Both the position numbers and the translations under genes were made by a program. Below the pieces are notes generated by a model, which was not told the DNA's origin, made no database searches, and saw only the letters and a program-made list of their open reading frames with translations. From Annona cherimola (Eukaryota > Streptophyta > Magnoliopsida > Magnoliales > Annonaceae): a DNA stretch of 64,000 nt. The stretch covers positions 50,038,008 to 50,102,007 of the forward strand of contig CM059973.1 of the NCBI GenBank assembly GCA_030490835.1, given 5' to 3'. How positions within the stretch are numbered: position 1 is the first letter of the stretch; each line of letters begins with the position of its first letter. Positions 12,971 through 25,900 of this stretch are shown here, one piece after another.

Positions 12971-14447
12971 CGATAAAAAAGTAGAAATTTTTACAATAAA
13001 ATAATTTTAAAAATCCGTTTTTAATATTATGAAGAATATATACTTTTAAGAAACAATTTTTTTGAATTTTTAGACAGGAGATAATTTTTAAAATTATTTA
13101 TCATGAAGAGTTCCAAAAATTTTTCGATCGCACTAAAATTTCCAAAATCAAAAACCACAAAAGGTACCTATTTATGTGAAGAAGTTTTTTCAAACAAATC
13201 TACTATATTTTGATGGTCTTCTTGGATTTTCTATTATAATATCGGAAATCAAATTTCAAATTATTTATCGCTCGACAAACATGAAATTAATCTCTTTGAT
13301 GTGAAGAATTATTTGTATTTTAAAGTGTTTTCTTGTAATTTTATTTTAATGCAAAAATATTTAAATTGATTGTCTTTATTTTTGTCATTAAAATATTTAT
13401 TTGCATATTTCAGGTTATAAGTTTAGTTTCAATACATGCATATGTGCAAGCGTTCAAGCATGCATTTAATTTCTTTGTTTTCTTTCCATTTTATGTAGGC
13501 CCGCATGTAATCTTTCAAAGTACAAAAGCCGCCATTTTAAAAAAATTTATGTATTTCATTATTTAAATATATTTTATTTTGCAATGATTTAATTTTGTGA
13601 AAAATATTTTGTATTAGAAATAATAGTTGTAAATAATACTTTTAATTGTCATCTCCGTTAACAAGACATTTTCCTTAATTTAATTGTCATCCCTATTCAC
13701 AGGGGCACGTTTGTGATTTCATTAAAAAATTTAATTCAACTCTAACCGAAACGATACACCTACAATTTCATGCAAATATTGTAAGATAATTTATAATTCC
13801 GTGAAACTAAGGGATATAGATGCAATTTACACCAATGAAAACCAAACCCCACCCCCACCCAACCCAACCAAGATAGATTCCCACCGACAATGCATTGAGA
13901 AAAGACCCACAAAAGAACAAAAGCTGATGGCTCGTTTAGCTAGCTAGCTAGCTAGCCATTGTTTGTGGATACAGATGCATGACAGCTAGTATTATGAATG
14001 GATGCATATCATTCAACCACCGCCAAACCTTAGTTATTGTGGAGATTCAAGATCTCAGCTTCGATGTCAATCACATCCATTCCATAATAATAAAGGAATG
14101 AAAACGATCTTTTAGACATTGAGAGAAATGCTGCGGTTTGACAATTAAAAGAGGATTGAATGAAGATTTTTTGCTTCCTGATAGCCACAGAAACATGCAG
14201 TGTTTTTCCATTACTGGTGTTGAGGTTCACCCTTTTCTTCCTTATCCTTTTATGAATTCTCCAACCAATCTAATGGAATTAATTCGGGAACCCCTTGATT
14301 TGGGTTGATTAATTAAAAATCATTTCATTTAGAATTAGTTGTTCAAGTAAGAGCCTAAGTTTCACCAATCAAAATAATAATAATAAGAATAAGTAGGAGC
14401 CCAAGTTTCATCTAAACCAAACCAAAGGTTGATAAAGGTCATGATCA
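12971..14447. other. AT-rich intergenic DNA, no gene seen
   Basis: No recognisable coding or element ends. A (TAGC)n/(CTAG) run is at about 13937-13956. Confidence 0.45.
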
Positions 14448-14715
14448 GTTAAAAAGAGCTCGTCTGGTCATCGGCTGCGGAACGGGATTTCCGTTCGCAG
14501 CCGGTGCTGGTTCGAATCTCATGTGAGATTCTGAACCATATTTGGGGTGGGGGCATGTGTGGTTCCCCTTTATACTTGGATGGGAGCTAGTGGTCTCCCC
14601 ACTTGATTGTGGAAGCTTGTTGTCGTCTTTCATTGTAAGCTTGTTAGAATTGTCTTAGGGTTTGAATGTAATATGAATTGAGACATGATGTAAAATATCC
14701 TCCAATAAAAAAACA
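14448..14715 (+). mobile_element. SINE-like element
   Basis: GAGCTCGTCTGGTCATCGGC, then a box B match GGTTCGAATCTC at about 14510, a roughly 100-bp non-tRNA body, TTTGAATGTAATATGAATTG and a terminal AATAAAAAAAC. The box B plus short A-rich tail suggests a tRNA-derived SINE. Box A is not canonical and no target duplication was found. Confidence 0.4.
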
Positions 14716-16682
14716 ATGGATTAAAATTCTTTGATTGTAATGTTAAAGCTTTTAATCAAACATGTATCCCTTCTAAGATATTCTTCCAGAGATGAATGAT
14801 TTTATATATGATTACAATATTTTAATGCTTATATACAGAGAAGTAGGCGAGTTTGACATTTTATATAGGATTTTACCTCTCTTCGGAAATTGGACAAAAA
14901 TGGTTTTTTTGGCATCTTAGTATGTTTGGGAGCAAGGGAGGGAAAAAAAAAATAGGGAAAAGACGAAAAGTAAGAAAAGAGAGAGGAAGTGATGCTATAG
15001 GTGGGAGTAAAGTCACAAAATATGGAAAAATAAGGAAAAAGGAGTGATTTAATAGAGAAGGATTTGGAGTAAAGATATACCTTTCAGAGATAATAATAAA
15101 GAAAAAGTAATTTATCTTCTCAAACTGGTTTGAGATGAGGCCATCTCATACAAGTCTAAAAACTTATTTTTTGTTTTCTTAAATTTTTTAATAAGATGGT
15201 TCATCTATATATATTATTTATAAATCAAATTTTATCAATTTTGGGTATGTGTATATATTTATTATATTTCTAAACACATGTACATCGTGGTCATTTTTAA
15301 TATGTGCATATATTTATTTTGTATTTTTAACATAGGAGTAAGGTAGTCATTAGGCATTATGACCGGTCATATATGATCGGGAGTCAAGGAAAAATCAAAT
15401 AGGTAAGTAATTAAGATGTTAAGTCATGTCAAAGATGTAAAAAGGGTGCAAAATTCCTTGTAACAAATGCTAGCCAGATTGGATTTTCGTTAATTATTAA
15501 AATGGACATAAACTAAGAGGTCTAACGCTCAACTTAATTTCATGGAACGGGAATTATAATTTGTTTGGATTTCTTAGCGTTATGGCCCAACTGCATAGTC
15601 CAAAGTAACTGACGAAACACGTATCATGAAGGTTCAAATAGCCATTTCACAAGAACTCCCACACGCTTTTTATCTTTATTTTCAGGGTTTTTTGCGTTTA
15701 CTTCCTTCTCTGCAATTTTGCAATTTGTACACGAAACAGTTATCTTCCAAAAATGCCCCATATAAATTTTATTAACCCGCAATGTCCATTTCTAGCAATT
15801 CAAATTTGATAAATCAAATAATAACCCACTCTTCATGAAGATCAAACGAGAACTCATCTAAAAATACTATTATATGACTTAATTTTATTTAAACGGGCTA
15901 TAAAGTTTCAATCAAAGTAGACAATTAGAATGTTTTTGCAGAATTTCCACAAAATTATTAGCTACAGGTGAGAATTTGCAAATTAACGAGAGGATGGGAA
16001 GGCAAATGCAAATGACCCCATCTTTGAAGGACAGTTAAATGGTGCCTGAGACATTAAACATTAAAGGACCAGGCCAAAGACCATCTCCTATGAGCTCAAT
16101 CACCCTATCAATCTACTATGAGCTCAATAACCCTATCAGTGAGTGAGATTGTGAGAACGACTACAAGGAATAACTAGACTTCCACGAAAATATAGACAGT
16201 TGCAAAAATGCACGCCTCGCTCTAATTGCCAAAGCAAAGGCTTTTGAGTTACAATATCCGCATGCAGCACTCCACCCAAACGAATAGGAGAGAAATCATG
16301 ATAATGCAACCCCATCAATCCCTAGTTATGAGTCTTATGACTGCAACTATTTCAATGATGCCTCCAGAAGAATTTCTAACACATCCTTCAACTCCTAGGA
16401 AAATAAAAAATAAAGCGAAATTAAACGACTACAAATCATGCCAAGCAATTCGATAGCGACGGCAAATAGGCCCATGAAAATACAATCATTTCCCAGACTT
16501 TCTTTTACTGGATGTGCATGAGACAAATTGACATGCATGGGTATCAGGACAGCTCTTATTAAGCCCCATGCATTTGCATCACAAAAGGCTGTAGTACCAG
16601 CAAAAAGCAAAGTGGCAACATCAAAAGGCAAGGACGACAAAAACATTGAAAAGAAAAGAAAAAAAAAAAAAAAGCAATAAAA
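14716..16682. other. Intergenic DNA and 3' flank of FTHFS
   Basis: No gene seen. About 15160-15390 resembles a half copy of MITE family 1 (ATAAATCAAATTTTATCAATTTTGGGTATGTGTATAT). A roughly 30-bp phrase (ATGAGCTCAATCACCCTATCA) is repeated at 16090 and 16119. The final part, with an A-rich run at about 16658-16672, is probably the ligase 3' UTR; no clear AATAAA on the gene strand was found. Confidence 0.4.
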
Positions 16683-16958
16683 TCAAGAAAGACCGCGTAC
16701 TCTTCCGGTGGCAACATCGACATCAATGTCGTAGAAGCAAGGCCGCGTCGGAAGACCAGGCATTGTGCTCATTGTTCCGACAAGTGGATATATGAATCCT
16801 GCCCCAATACTGGCTCTGACATCTCTAATTGGCAAAACAAATCCACTTGGAGCACCTTTTTGAGCTGGTATGTGAGAAAACGAATACTGGGTCTTAGCCA
16901 TGCAGATAGGTAGCGCTGAAAAACCTTGTTTGCTGTACATCTCGATCTGCTTCTCAGC
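16683..16958 (-). CDS. FTHFS: FTHFS exon 5
   Basis: 276 nt including the TGA stop (complement of 16683-16685), residues 547-637. It begins [13 protein letters not shown] after acceptor CAAAG and ends GRVRGLS. The C-terminal KTQYSFSH and [13 protein letters not shown] blocks are intact. Confidence 0.95.
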   Translation of the reverse strand, partial: AEKQIEMYSKQGFSALPICMAKTQYSFSHIPAQKGAPSGFVLPIRDVRASIGAGFIYPLVGTMSTMPGLPTRPCFYDIDVDVATGRVRGLS

Positions 16959-19900
16959 CTTTGACAAACCAAAACTAAAATTAGAAGAATGACCAAAACT
17001 CCAAAATACTCTGACATAATATAGTAGAGAAACAAAAGTACAGTAATCATTGAATGCTTGAATTGAAGCGAAGAGCATTGACCCTGTATGACTTGGAACT
17101 CAATTGCCAAATTGCTAATACAATTGACATCACTAGGCAACATCAGAGCAGGTCTTAATAAAATACAGCAACACTGCTGATACCACATTTGATATTCTCG
17201 CTAAAAGTCAATATCCGGAGAACAGAGACTATCTAGTCATAAGGGACTCAATTCAGTCAGTCATGCGAACTCAATCAAGTCATACAGACAAAGTAAGTGG
17301 TATCACACATCTACCACCTCAAAGGAATCAGATTGGGCCTGGGGAATTACCTGTTCTGAGTATTCAACCCCACCGGCACCATAGGACTTTGCAATTGCCT
17401 CTATCTTCTCTTTGATGCCTATGTCCAAAGGGTATAGAAATTTCAGAGGCTGTGGTTGACTTTCACATGCTTTCTGAACTGCAATTCCAAGGTCAACCTG
17501 GAGATCACAGTGAACAGCCACAGCAAACACAAGACAGTAAGTACACTCAGGTTGAAAGAGCAAGAGTAGATCATACAAATGATCATCAGTTAAGATTAAC
17601 AAACATATGATATAATACACATGACGGCGCAAGAATTGAGGACATATCAATTGACAACCGTGGATAAAATCCCATTCAATGGAGGCACTGTTGACCCAAC
17701 TGAAAAATATACTAACATTTCAAATGCATTCAAGTGCTAGCATGGATTAGACCATCATTAGGAAATAAAATCATGTGATCTCTAAATTGGTCATTTCTTT
17801 CATACATTTTTTTGAGCACTTTCATACACTATTGATTAGCAGTTTAGCAACAAATGTAAGTTCATTGTTAGCAGTTTCACCAAGCTCCCTGAAATTATGT
17901 TTATTGTTGTCATTGCGATCATCAAGGTCACATAAGAATCAGTTGGAATCAGCTACGAAAAGCATTCCATGCCATTATTGGCATGTCCTCAAGATTCATA
18001 GCAAAAAGTCATGACACCAGCTGCCAACGTCAAGCAACAACCTTTTCCTGGGTTTTTGAACGTCTGCCAGAGAGCACAAAACTTCCACAGTAACATTGTA
18101 AAAAGCTATTGCATCATTCGATTAAACTCATTTGAGTTATAAACAGGTTCTGTAGCATAAACTATGAAGTACATTGAAGAGATAAATGCCAAAAAATTCT
18201 TACTGACCGCGCCCTTTCCACCATGTGCATGATGAGTGCACACAACTGCATCAAAAGCCCCAGCAGCCAATGCTGCATTTTTTACTGCAGTCAGCTCAGC
18301 ATCTGAATCAGTTGCAAACATATTGATAGCTACAACAACATTAACTCCGTATGCCTTTGTATTTGAGATATGCCTAGCCAAATTCACACATCCAGCTTCC
18401 ACAAGTGCCACATTTTCAGATAAGTATGCATTGTCAAGAGGCCTGCCAGCAACAACCTCAGGCCCTCCCCCATGCATTTTTAAAGCTCTAATAGTCGCCA
18501 CAATAACAGCACACTGGGGTGTTAAGCCACTGTATCTGCATTTTATGTTCATGAACTTCTCTGTGCCAATATCTGCACCGAAACCAGCTTCAGTGACCAC
18601 AAATCCACCTGGTCCAACCAGCTTTAGTGCAATCTTATCAGCTACTATGGAAGAATTCCCATGAGCAATATTAGCAAATGGCCCCGCATGAACAAGGACA
18701 GGGGTTCCTTCAAGAGTCTGCATCAGAGTAGGGTTAATTGCATCTTTCATCAGAACAGTTAGAGCACCACCAATACCAAGATCATCAGCCGTTATTGGGT
18801 CACCAGTCTTGCTGTTCCCTATTACCATTTTGCCAAGCCGCTCCCTCATGTCTGCCAGAGAAGTTGTGAGCGCTAAAACTGCCATGATCTCACTGGCAAC
18901 AGATATGTCAAAACCAGTCTCCCTAACCATCCCTTTTTCTTCAGGACCTTGTCCTATGGTAATTTTCCTAAGAAAACGATCATTGACATCCATAACCCTT
19001 CTCCAGGTAATTGAATCTGGGTCAATATCAAGTCTGGCAAACTTCTTTATCTCATCAGGAGTAAGATCATCAGGATTGGTCTTTGAGATCCCAAGTTTCT
19101 TGAGACGCCTGAACATGACATCAGAAAAGCTCCGCTTGCCTTCCTTGTTGGGTGGGCACAACCTGTTGAAGAGTGCCTTGTCTGATTGTGATGCCTCATG
19201 GAAAATCCGTGTATCAATGGCAGCAGCCAAAAGGTTGTTTGCAGCTGTGATAGCATGAATGTCACCAGTTAGATGGAGATTGAATTCATCCATTGGAATT
19301 ACTTGACTATAACCCCCGCCAGCAGCACCTCCTTTAATTCCAAATGTTGGTCCTTGAGAAGGTTGACGAAGGCAGGTGAAAACCTGAACATGAGTAACAG
19401 ATGTTTAGATATGCATAACAGCACTAGATATATACAGAGTAGAAAACCAGTTTGCAGGATGGTGAACCACACCAGCTCTCGTGGATATTTCAAACCATTA
19501 AAATGGAAAGCAAAAAACATGGAACTTCTTTTATTTTATTTTTATTACAACCATGGGACTATTTGGTTCCATGTAAAAAAGGCGAAAAGTAAGAGAAAAT
19601 GAAATATATAAAATGATGTAAAAGGAGAGATACAAATGCCAATATGACGGGTAATGTTAGCCATAATGTCTACAAAGACAAATGAGATCAGTTTCTTCAA
19701 AACTTAACTAAAAAAAAGTACTGATGTGGAAAAAGAAAATTAGAATGAGTGGTCAGGCATAGTTAAAGATTGAATCAAAGAACAGAAAGGGGGAAAGTAG
19801 ATCTTTACATACTTTTTATTTTATTTTATTTTTGAAGCTTTTACAACTCTCTTTACCAATAACCAAACACACCTGAAGAAATGAATATCGACTGCAGAAC

Positions 19901-22900
19901 AGTCAATGCAAAATGAATGGGGTTAGAGTATAGAATGTGAGCTGCATGAGAAATAAAGAATGTGGTTGGGGGCTATAGGCAACAAGAACCCGCCAAAAAT
20001 CAAGGCATTTCTAAATATTATGGTTCATTTTAGCATTAGGTAAAAAAAAAAATTTCCTCCTTTCTTTACACCTTTTAATTTGATTTGACATTTTAACTAA
20101 ACTACTCAACCTTTTTCCTTTATTACATAATATTTCTAATCATTTTTTAATGTTCTTCCATACAACTACCCTATCTCCTTTATCTTTATTTCGTTAACTC
20201 ATAATCATTACCCTTATCGTGTTACAACACTGGTTCTCAAAATTCTCCTCTCTTTTGTCCACAAACTTTTTTCGTCATTACCAAACATGTCCTAAGATTA
20301 CATTTATTGCATTTAGAATGAGATTTATTACTGTCATAAAGCTGAGGGTTGAGCTAATGGCTCAATCAGATTATGTCCTTCAAACAGTTAGGCAACTGGT
20401 ACAATCGTGTTTTAAAAAGCAGTAGTAGCTGCTGAGAAAATAATTCATTCCTCAGCAACAATGCATGTTTTTAATTGTTGCAAATCTTCTCAGTAGCAAA
20501 GACTAGGTTTCCACTTCTTAACTCCAAATCACTGCTGTTCACATGATTATACTCATTATAATTTTAAGCAAACAACTAGAGAGGCCCTTTTCAATCACTT
20601 CCCTTTATGCTTCTGATGAAAATATGTAACAGATCATATGGAGTTGGGGCATCACCCACACGACAGCAAGGTTCTTTGCCTGTGTCATTGATGGCACAGC
20701 TCGAGCAAACAGTGAGTGCCTTTGTGCAATGGGGACACCCCTTTTTCATTAGAGAAGAAGGAAGAGAAGTGTCAGCCCTGGAATTGGAAAAAATCTTATA
20801 CCCCTTAAGTGTATACTCCTATAACACATCCACATAAGGACATGCCTACTTTGCCTAGAGAACTAATATTAATGTACAGCTGTATAATATTTAAACCATC
20901 TCAAGGTGATTTGGTTGAATGTAAAATGAGAGGAAAAATCTCTTTTTGCTTAACAAGACATTTTTGCTTCTATCTGCTTGTATCCTAATAAACTTCCTTA
21001 GTTGACTCCACTTTTTTGCAAATCACAATCACGCTTATGTTTTCCATAACCAACCTTATATTCTTTGTAGAAATCATTGAACATACCATTTAAATTTATT
21101 CCATTTCTTTATTGTTCCATCCCATGATCTCACTAGTATCGGCTTCCAAATGTTCACATTATTTATCTGCCTTTTAGATGACCTTCTCCCTTCTCCCTTC
21201 TCTTCTGTTGCATCAAATCAAACACACTTTACTATTTTGTTAAATGCTGTGTATATAATATCAGGCTACACCCTTGACCTTGACCTAAACTCTATCAATG
21301 GTAAAAGTTAAAGTAGATTGCTTTCCCAAATTTCACAATAATAAACAATAAATTATATGAAAGAAATAACTTCTGAAATGTGTCAAGGCTGTCAGTCAGG
21401 CTATAGGACAAAATGCTGCAACCTAGCTCTTTTTCCTGAGTAAATAAGACTAAAAAATCAGATCAGAACAATCAGATTGTATTGAGCTCTTCTGGTATTT
21501 CAGAGTGAAGCTTAGCTAGAGAAATAAGAATTAAATTCGTATGCATTGCCAACCTATATCTGGTATATATCTGGTATAAATGCAGTATTTAATTTCACTC
21601 CAAGACCAAAACTAGTATGAGCATGGGCATTTTATTACTTCATCAGTATCTGCCCATTGGCCTCTTATTTACAATAGATGTTTGTACATGGATGATTAAA
21701 AGGATAATGAGAGGAGCATTTTAGTGCTTGAGAGGAGCAGCAACTAAAGTGAACTTCATGTATAATTCCAATAAGTATACCATGCACTTTTTCTTTCTTC
21801 ACAAAAGAAGGGAAAAATACATTGCAATTGCTGCAGGCTTAAGTCAAAATTTAAATTGAACACCCACAAAAGGAAAAAAAAATAATTACCTTTTTATCAA
21901 GACAAGAACCTAAAGCTTGACAGAGACCAACAGTAGTAGTTGATTTCCCTTCTCCAAGAGGAGTTGGAGAAATCCCACCAACAACAACATAATACCCATC
22001 ACTGGATCCTTTAAGCTCGTCAAGAACAGGCAAAAGAACCTAGTAAACAATAGAAATTGGAAAAATAAAATGAGCATGGTAAGTTCATACGTCCATCAAA
22101 AACGAAAATATTCGTAGGAAAGTTTTGATAACACAGATGTTATTACCAATTCATTTGGCAATTAAAAAAAGTAAAAAGAAAAAGTTTTAGAGCAGTATTT
22201 GAACCAATGTAAGGAGTACATATGGAATTGTTTCCTTACATATCCACAAAATGAACTTAGCATTTATTGTTTCCTTTATTGTCTAAAATCAGATTTCCAG
22301 ATTAGCTATCACAAAATCAAACTCAGCTAAATCAAAACTCCTTTGAATTTTCTCTTGGAAAAAAAACTCCTATGAGATTGTGTGTACATGAATTTGCAGC
22401 AAGTCTTTTTTGTTTTGTTTTTTTTTTTTTTTAAGATTCATGAATTCGCTCCAAGTTGCTAGACCTAGAAGTTAGGAGAAAGTGGATGATTATAGAGGTA
22501 GAAAGGAGATGAAAGAAACAGATGAAATGAAGGCCACAAGATATATTGAAGTAGGGGGTTCAGGAGATGAGATCTAGGGGAAGAAGCCAGAGAATGGTAG
22601 AAAATTTTACAGAGGAAGAGAGTGAGGGTGAAAAAGGATGGAATTAGACAAAGTAGGATATATATAGATATAATATGAGAAATGCTGCAACACAGCCAGT
22701 TGTATTTTACAACCATGTGAGTTTTTTTTTTTCACATCCAATCTATCCATTGTATTTAAATTTATTTGTTTAGCCTATATAAAAAAATCAAGTGAATTGA
22801 AAACTTCTGTAATCAATTATGTTTAAAAAATATAATTATAAATAACCTCATGCATTTACGCTTGTTATGAATTATATACAACTCTAAATAACATGATTTT

Positions 22901-25900
22901 TCATGTCATGCAGATAAAAATAGACTAAAAGATGATGGATGGCTTGGATTTCAGACAAATATTAGAAAATAAAAAATTTCAATTGATTGCATCATGCACT
23001 ACAACCCCCCCCCCCCCCCTGCACATTTAACAAATAAAGTAGTCCATCGTCAAGTATCTAACACTATCCCTTGCAAATGCACCCTCTTTTTTCTTCTGGA
23101 TTAATGAATAATGTACTTCCTTTGAGAGATTTCATGCATCTAGTTTATAAAAGTGTCCTATGTCTGTGTAAACCGGGTTACACTAAAGTTTTTCAGTAAT
23201 CCCATGGATGGGGAGTCCATTTTCATGATAGAACAAAAAACATTGTTCTCATTGTTTAACATCATTTGTTTTACGATGGGGCTAAAAATCATCTTGATCA
23301 TAGTTTTTTTTTTTTTTTAAGGAATCTTGATCGTAGTTGTGGTTGTGCACATTTGCTTGGAAATATATTCAAGTGCAAATTGTGACAAATGCTTAAATCC
23401 ATATACAAATACATTAGAACACCATAATTCTTTACAAAATCATTTATCTATATAAGAATGATATTTCAGATGGTTTAAATATTGAAAATACAACTTCAAA
23501 ATCATTACATAAATCAAATAATTTTGTTATATTCATTTTGCACATTTTTCAGATAGGAGTCATGCACATCTTTGACATAGATGAAACTTACTTTCCTCAC
23601 TAATCATAGTCCTAAATTCATGAATGAAACTTACTTTCCTCACTAATCATAATCCTAAATGCAATGACAAAGTGGATTTCATAACATCATAATAGTGGGC
23701 CAAACTAGACAGGATTACACAAAAAACTTTAGCATAACCCATTAATATAGAAGCAGAGCTCATATCAAGTGAGTAAAACATTATTTGAAAGGCATCTATG
23801 TACTATATATACGTATGAGAAAGAGAGAGAAAGCTCTTCATGTGTGCAGATAGACTACACCATAATCACAGTGCAGTCCTCTTAAAAAGGGCTCCACATA
23901 TATTAAAATGTAATAATACATTATCTAATCAGTTATCTATATAAAAATCATATTTTAGACCATTTAAATATTAAAAATGCAACTTTAAAATTGATATTTA
24001 CGCTAAACTATTTTATTATGTTAATTTTGAACTATTTTAAAATGCCACCCGTGCATGTGTTTGATTTGGATGAAAATTGATACATTATTAAAGAAAATTT
24101 TAAATATAGTGGGTGGGATATATGCTAATTTCATAATCAAGTGGGCCACATTTTGCATCAGACTGCACCATAATTATAGTACAATCTGAATGCACTTGAA
24201 CATTATCCATATATATAGAGGGCTGATTTTTCAAATTCAGTTCTCCATTTACTCGTCCTGTTGGATCTCTTCTCAAAAACAGTTGTTGACCACCCATTTA
24301 ATGTGCTCAAAAGATTTGCAAAAACCCACCTGTTAGTGAATACCTCTTTTGCGGGTTGCACTACCATCATCGCATCTCTCCCCCCTCTCCCTCTTCTCAC
24401 GTCACAGCTCCTCTCATGCTTAGGAAAATGCTAGTCGCCAACTCAAATCACACAAATCCCATTTGCAGCTGAATTAGTTGATGTGAGTGTGGGATCCCAG
24501 TAAGAAGATGAGGTTTGAATAGAGGCATGGAGCCCACATGGGTGATCTAAGCGAAAAGGCGGCGCCAAGTGGGGCGGTCTGAATTAGGATCTGAGAGGGT
24601 ATAGGATTCACATGCTAGAGTTGTAGGTGCCCCTCTAGCCTCCTCTCATTCTCCTTTTCTCTCACACTCCTCCATCTCCCACATGCGACCGGCTTTTCGG
24701 TTGCTAGCTGCAGTCTTCTCTTCCAGCAACAACCGCAACTCCAGATTCTAAACTTTGGCATCTTCTCTAGTCATCCCCATTAAAAATTGGCATCTTTGAT
24801 TTCAACAATATCTCTATTTGCAGATCCAACTGGTGATTTTCCAAATCGCCTCGCCCACAGCATTGTCCCTTTCCAAATTCCATCGACTCCGAGCAAGCAA
24901 GATGTGTAAATTGGCAAAACTCCTTTGAAGCAGCATTGGCCATCCAATCTGGCATACCCTCTCAGCTTTTGCAAAATTCCGAATTCTTTAAAGTGACTCC
25001 TACAATGAAATCAATGCATCATCGAAGACAAGCACCTCTTTCAACTTCTACAAAATTCTAGAAGTCGGCATCCAATTGATCGAAGATAAGCAACAAGGCC
25101 CATTAGCGAGGACAAGTTTGCTAGATGGTGGAAAAAAAGACATAGTAAAAGGGAGATTTCCAATTCCAACAACGAGAGGAAAGACAAGAAAAGGTGGAGC
25201 TTTTGTAATGCTACCATTGACTGCGGCAACAACCAGCTCCCGGCAAGGAGACCATCTGAAGCCATTACAGATTGGATGTTTACAGGAAGCCAAATCAGTC
25301 CACGACATCCAACGAGAGGCTAAGATAAAAAAAAAGGTGCATAAGTGTGTCACAAATTCCTTTTGGGCATTTGCATGGCAAGCCAAATCAATCCACAGCA
25401 TCTAGCTAGATTCCAAGGTCCTGAAAAGTCCATCGGATCTTTGAAAATTGCATTATGTTATTCCGTTGCAAATTCCATTTATAAGCCATAGTGAATTGAC
25501 TATTCCAGTTAGGAAGTTAGTTAGGGTTCGTAAATCTCATGTATAAAGCTGTGATACCAGAATGAAAATGGGAGTGTGAACCTTTCAAATTTTACAAAAT
25601 CACCTTACTATTTTCTATAATTGCATTTTGGTCCTCTTCTTTAAAATTGCAAAACAACCTCACATTTTAAATTGCAGAGGGGTCCTAATTTTAAAACAAA
25701 TCAGAATCTATCATGGTTAGTTGTGATGAACTTCATTTTTAAGATATAAGCCTCTTCCAAAAGTCAATCAGAATTCAAGTTTTATGAACTGAAATACAGG
25801 TTATGCATAATAAAACCAAAGCTCGACGGCAAGACCAAGAACATCCCACAACAGAACTTACAAAAGTTTTTCATCGAGTAGCATGGGCAAAAAACCTATG

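Noticed and set aside
14445..14633. tRNA gene, suggested by GGTTCGAATCTC
   Set aside because: No cloverleaf or acceptor stem can be drawn; a SINE-like origin fits better.
18236..19258. Open frames on the plus strand at 18236-18664 and 18809-19258
   Set aside because: They are antisense shadows of FTHFS exon 3 with no motif of their own.
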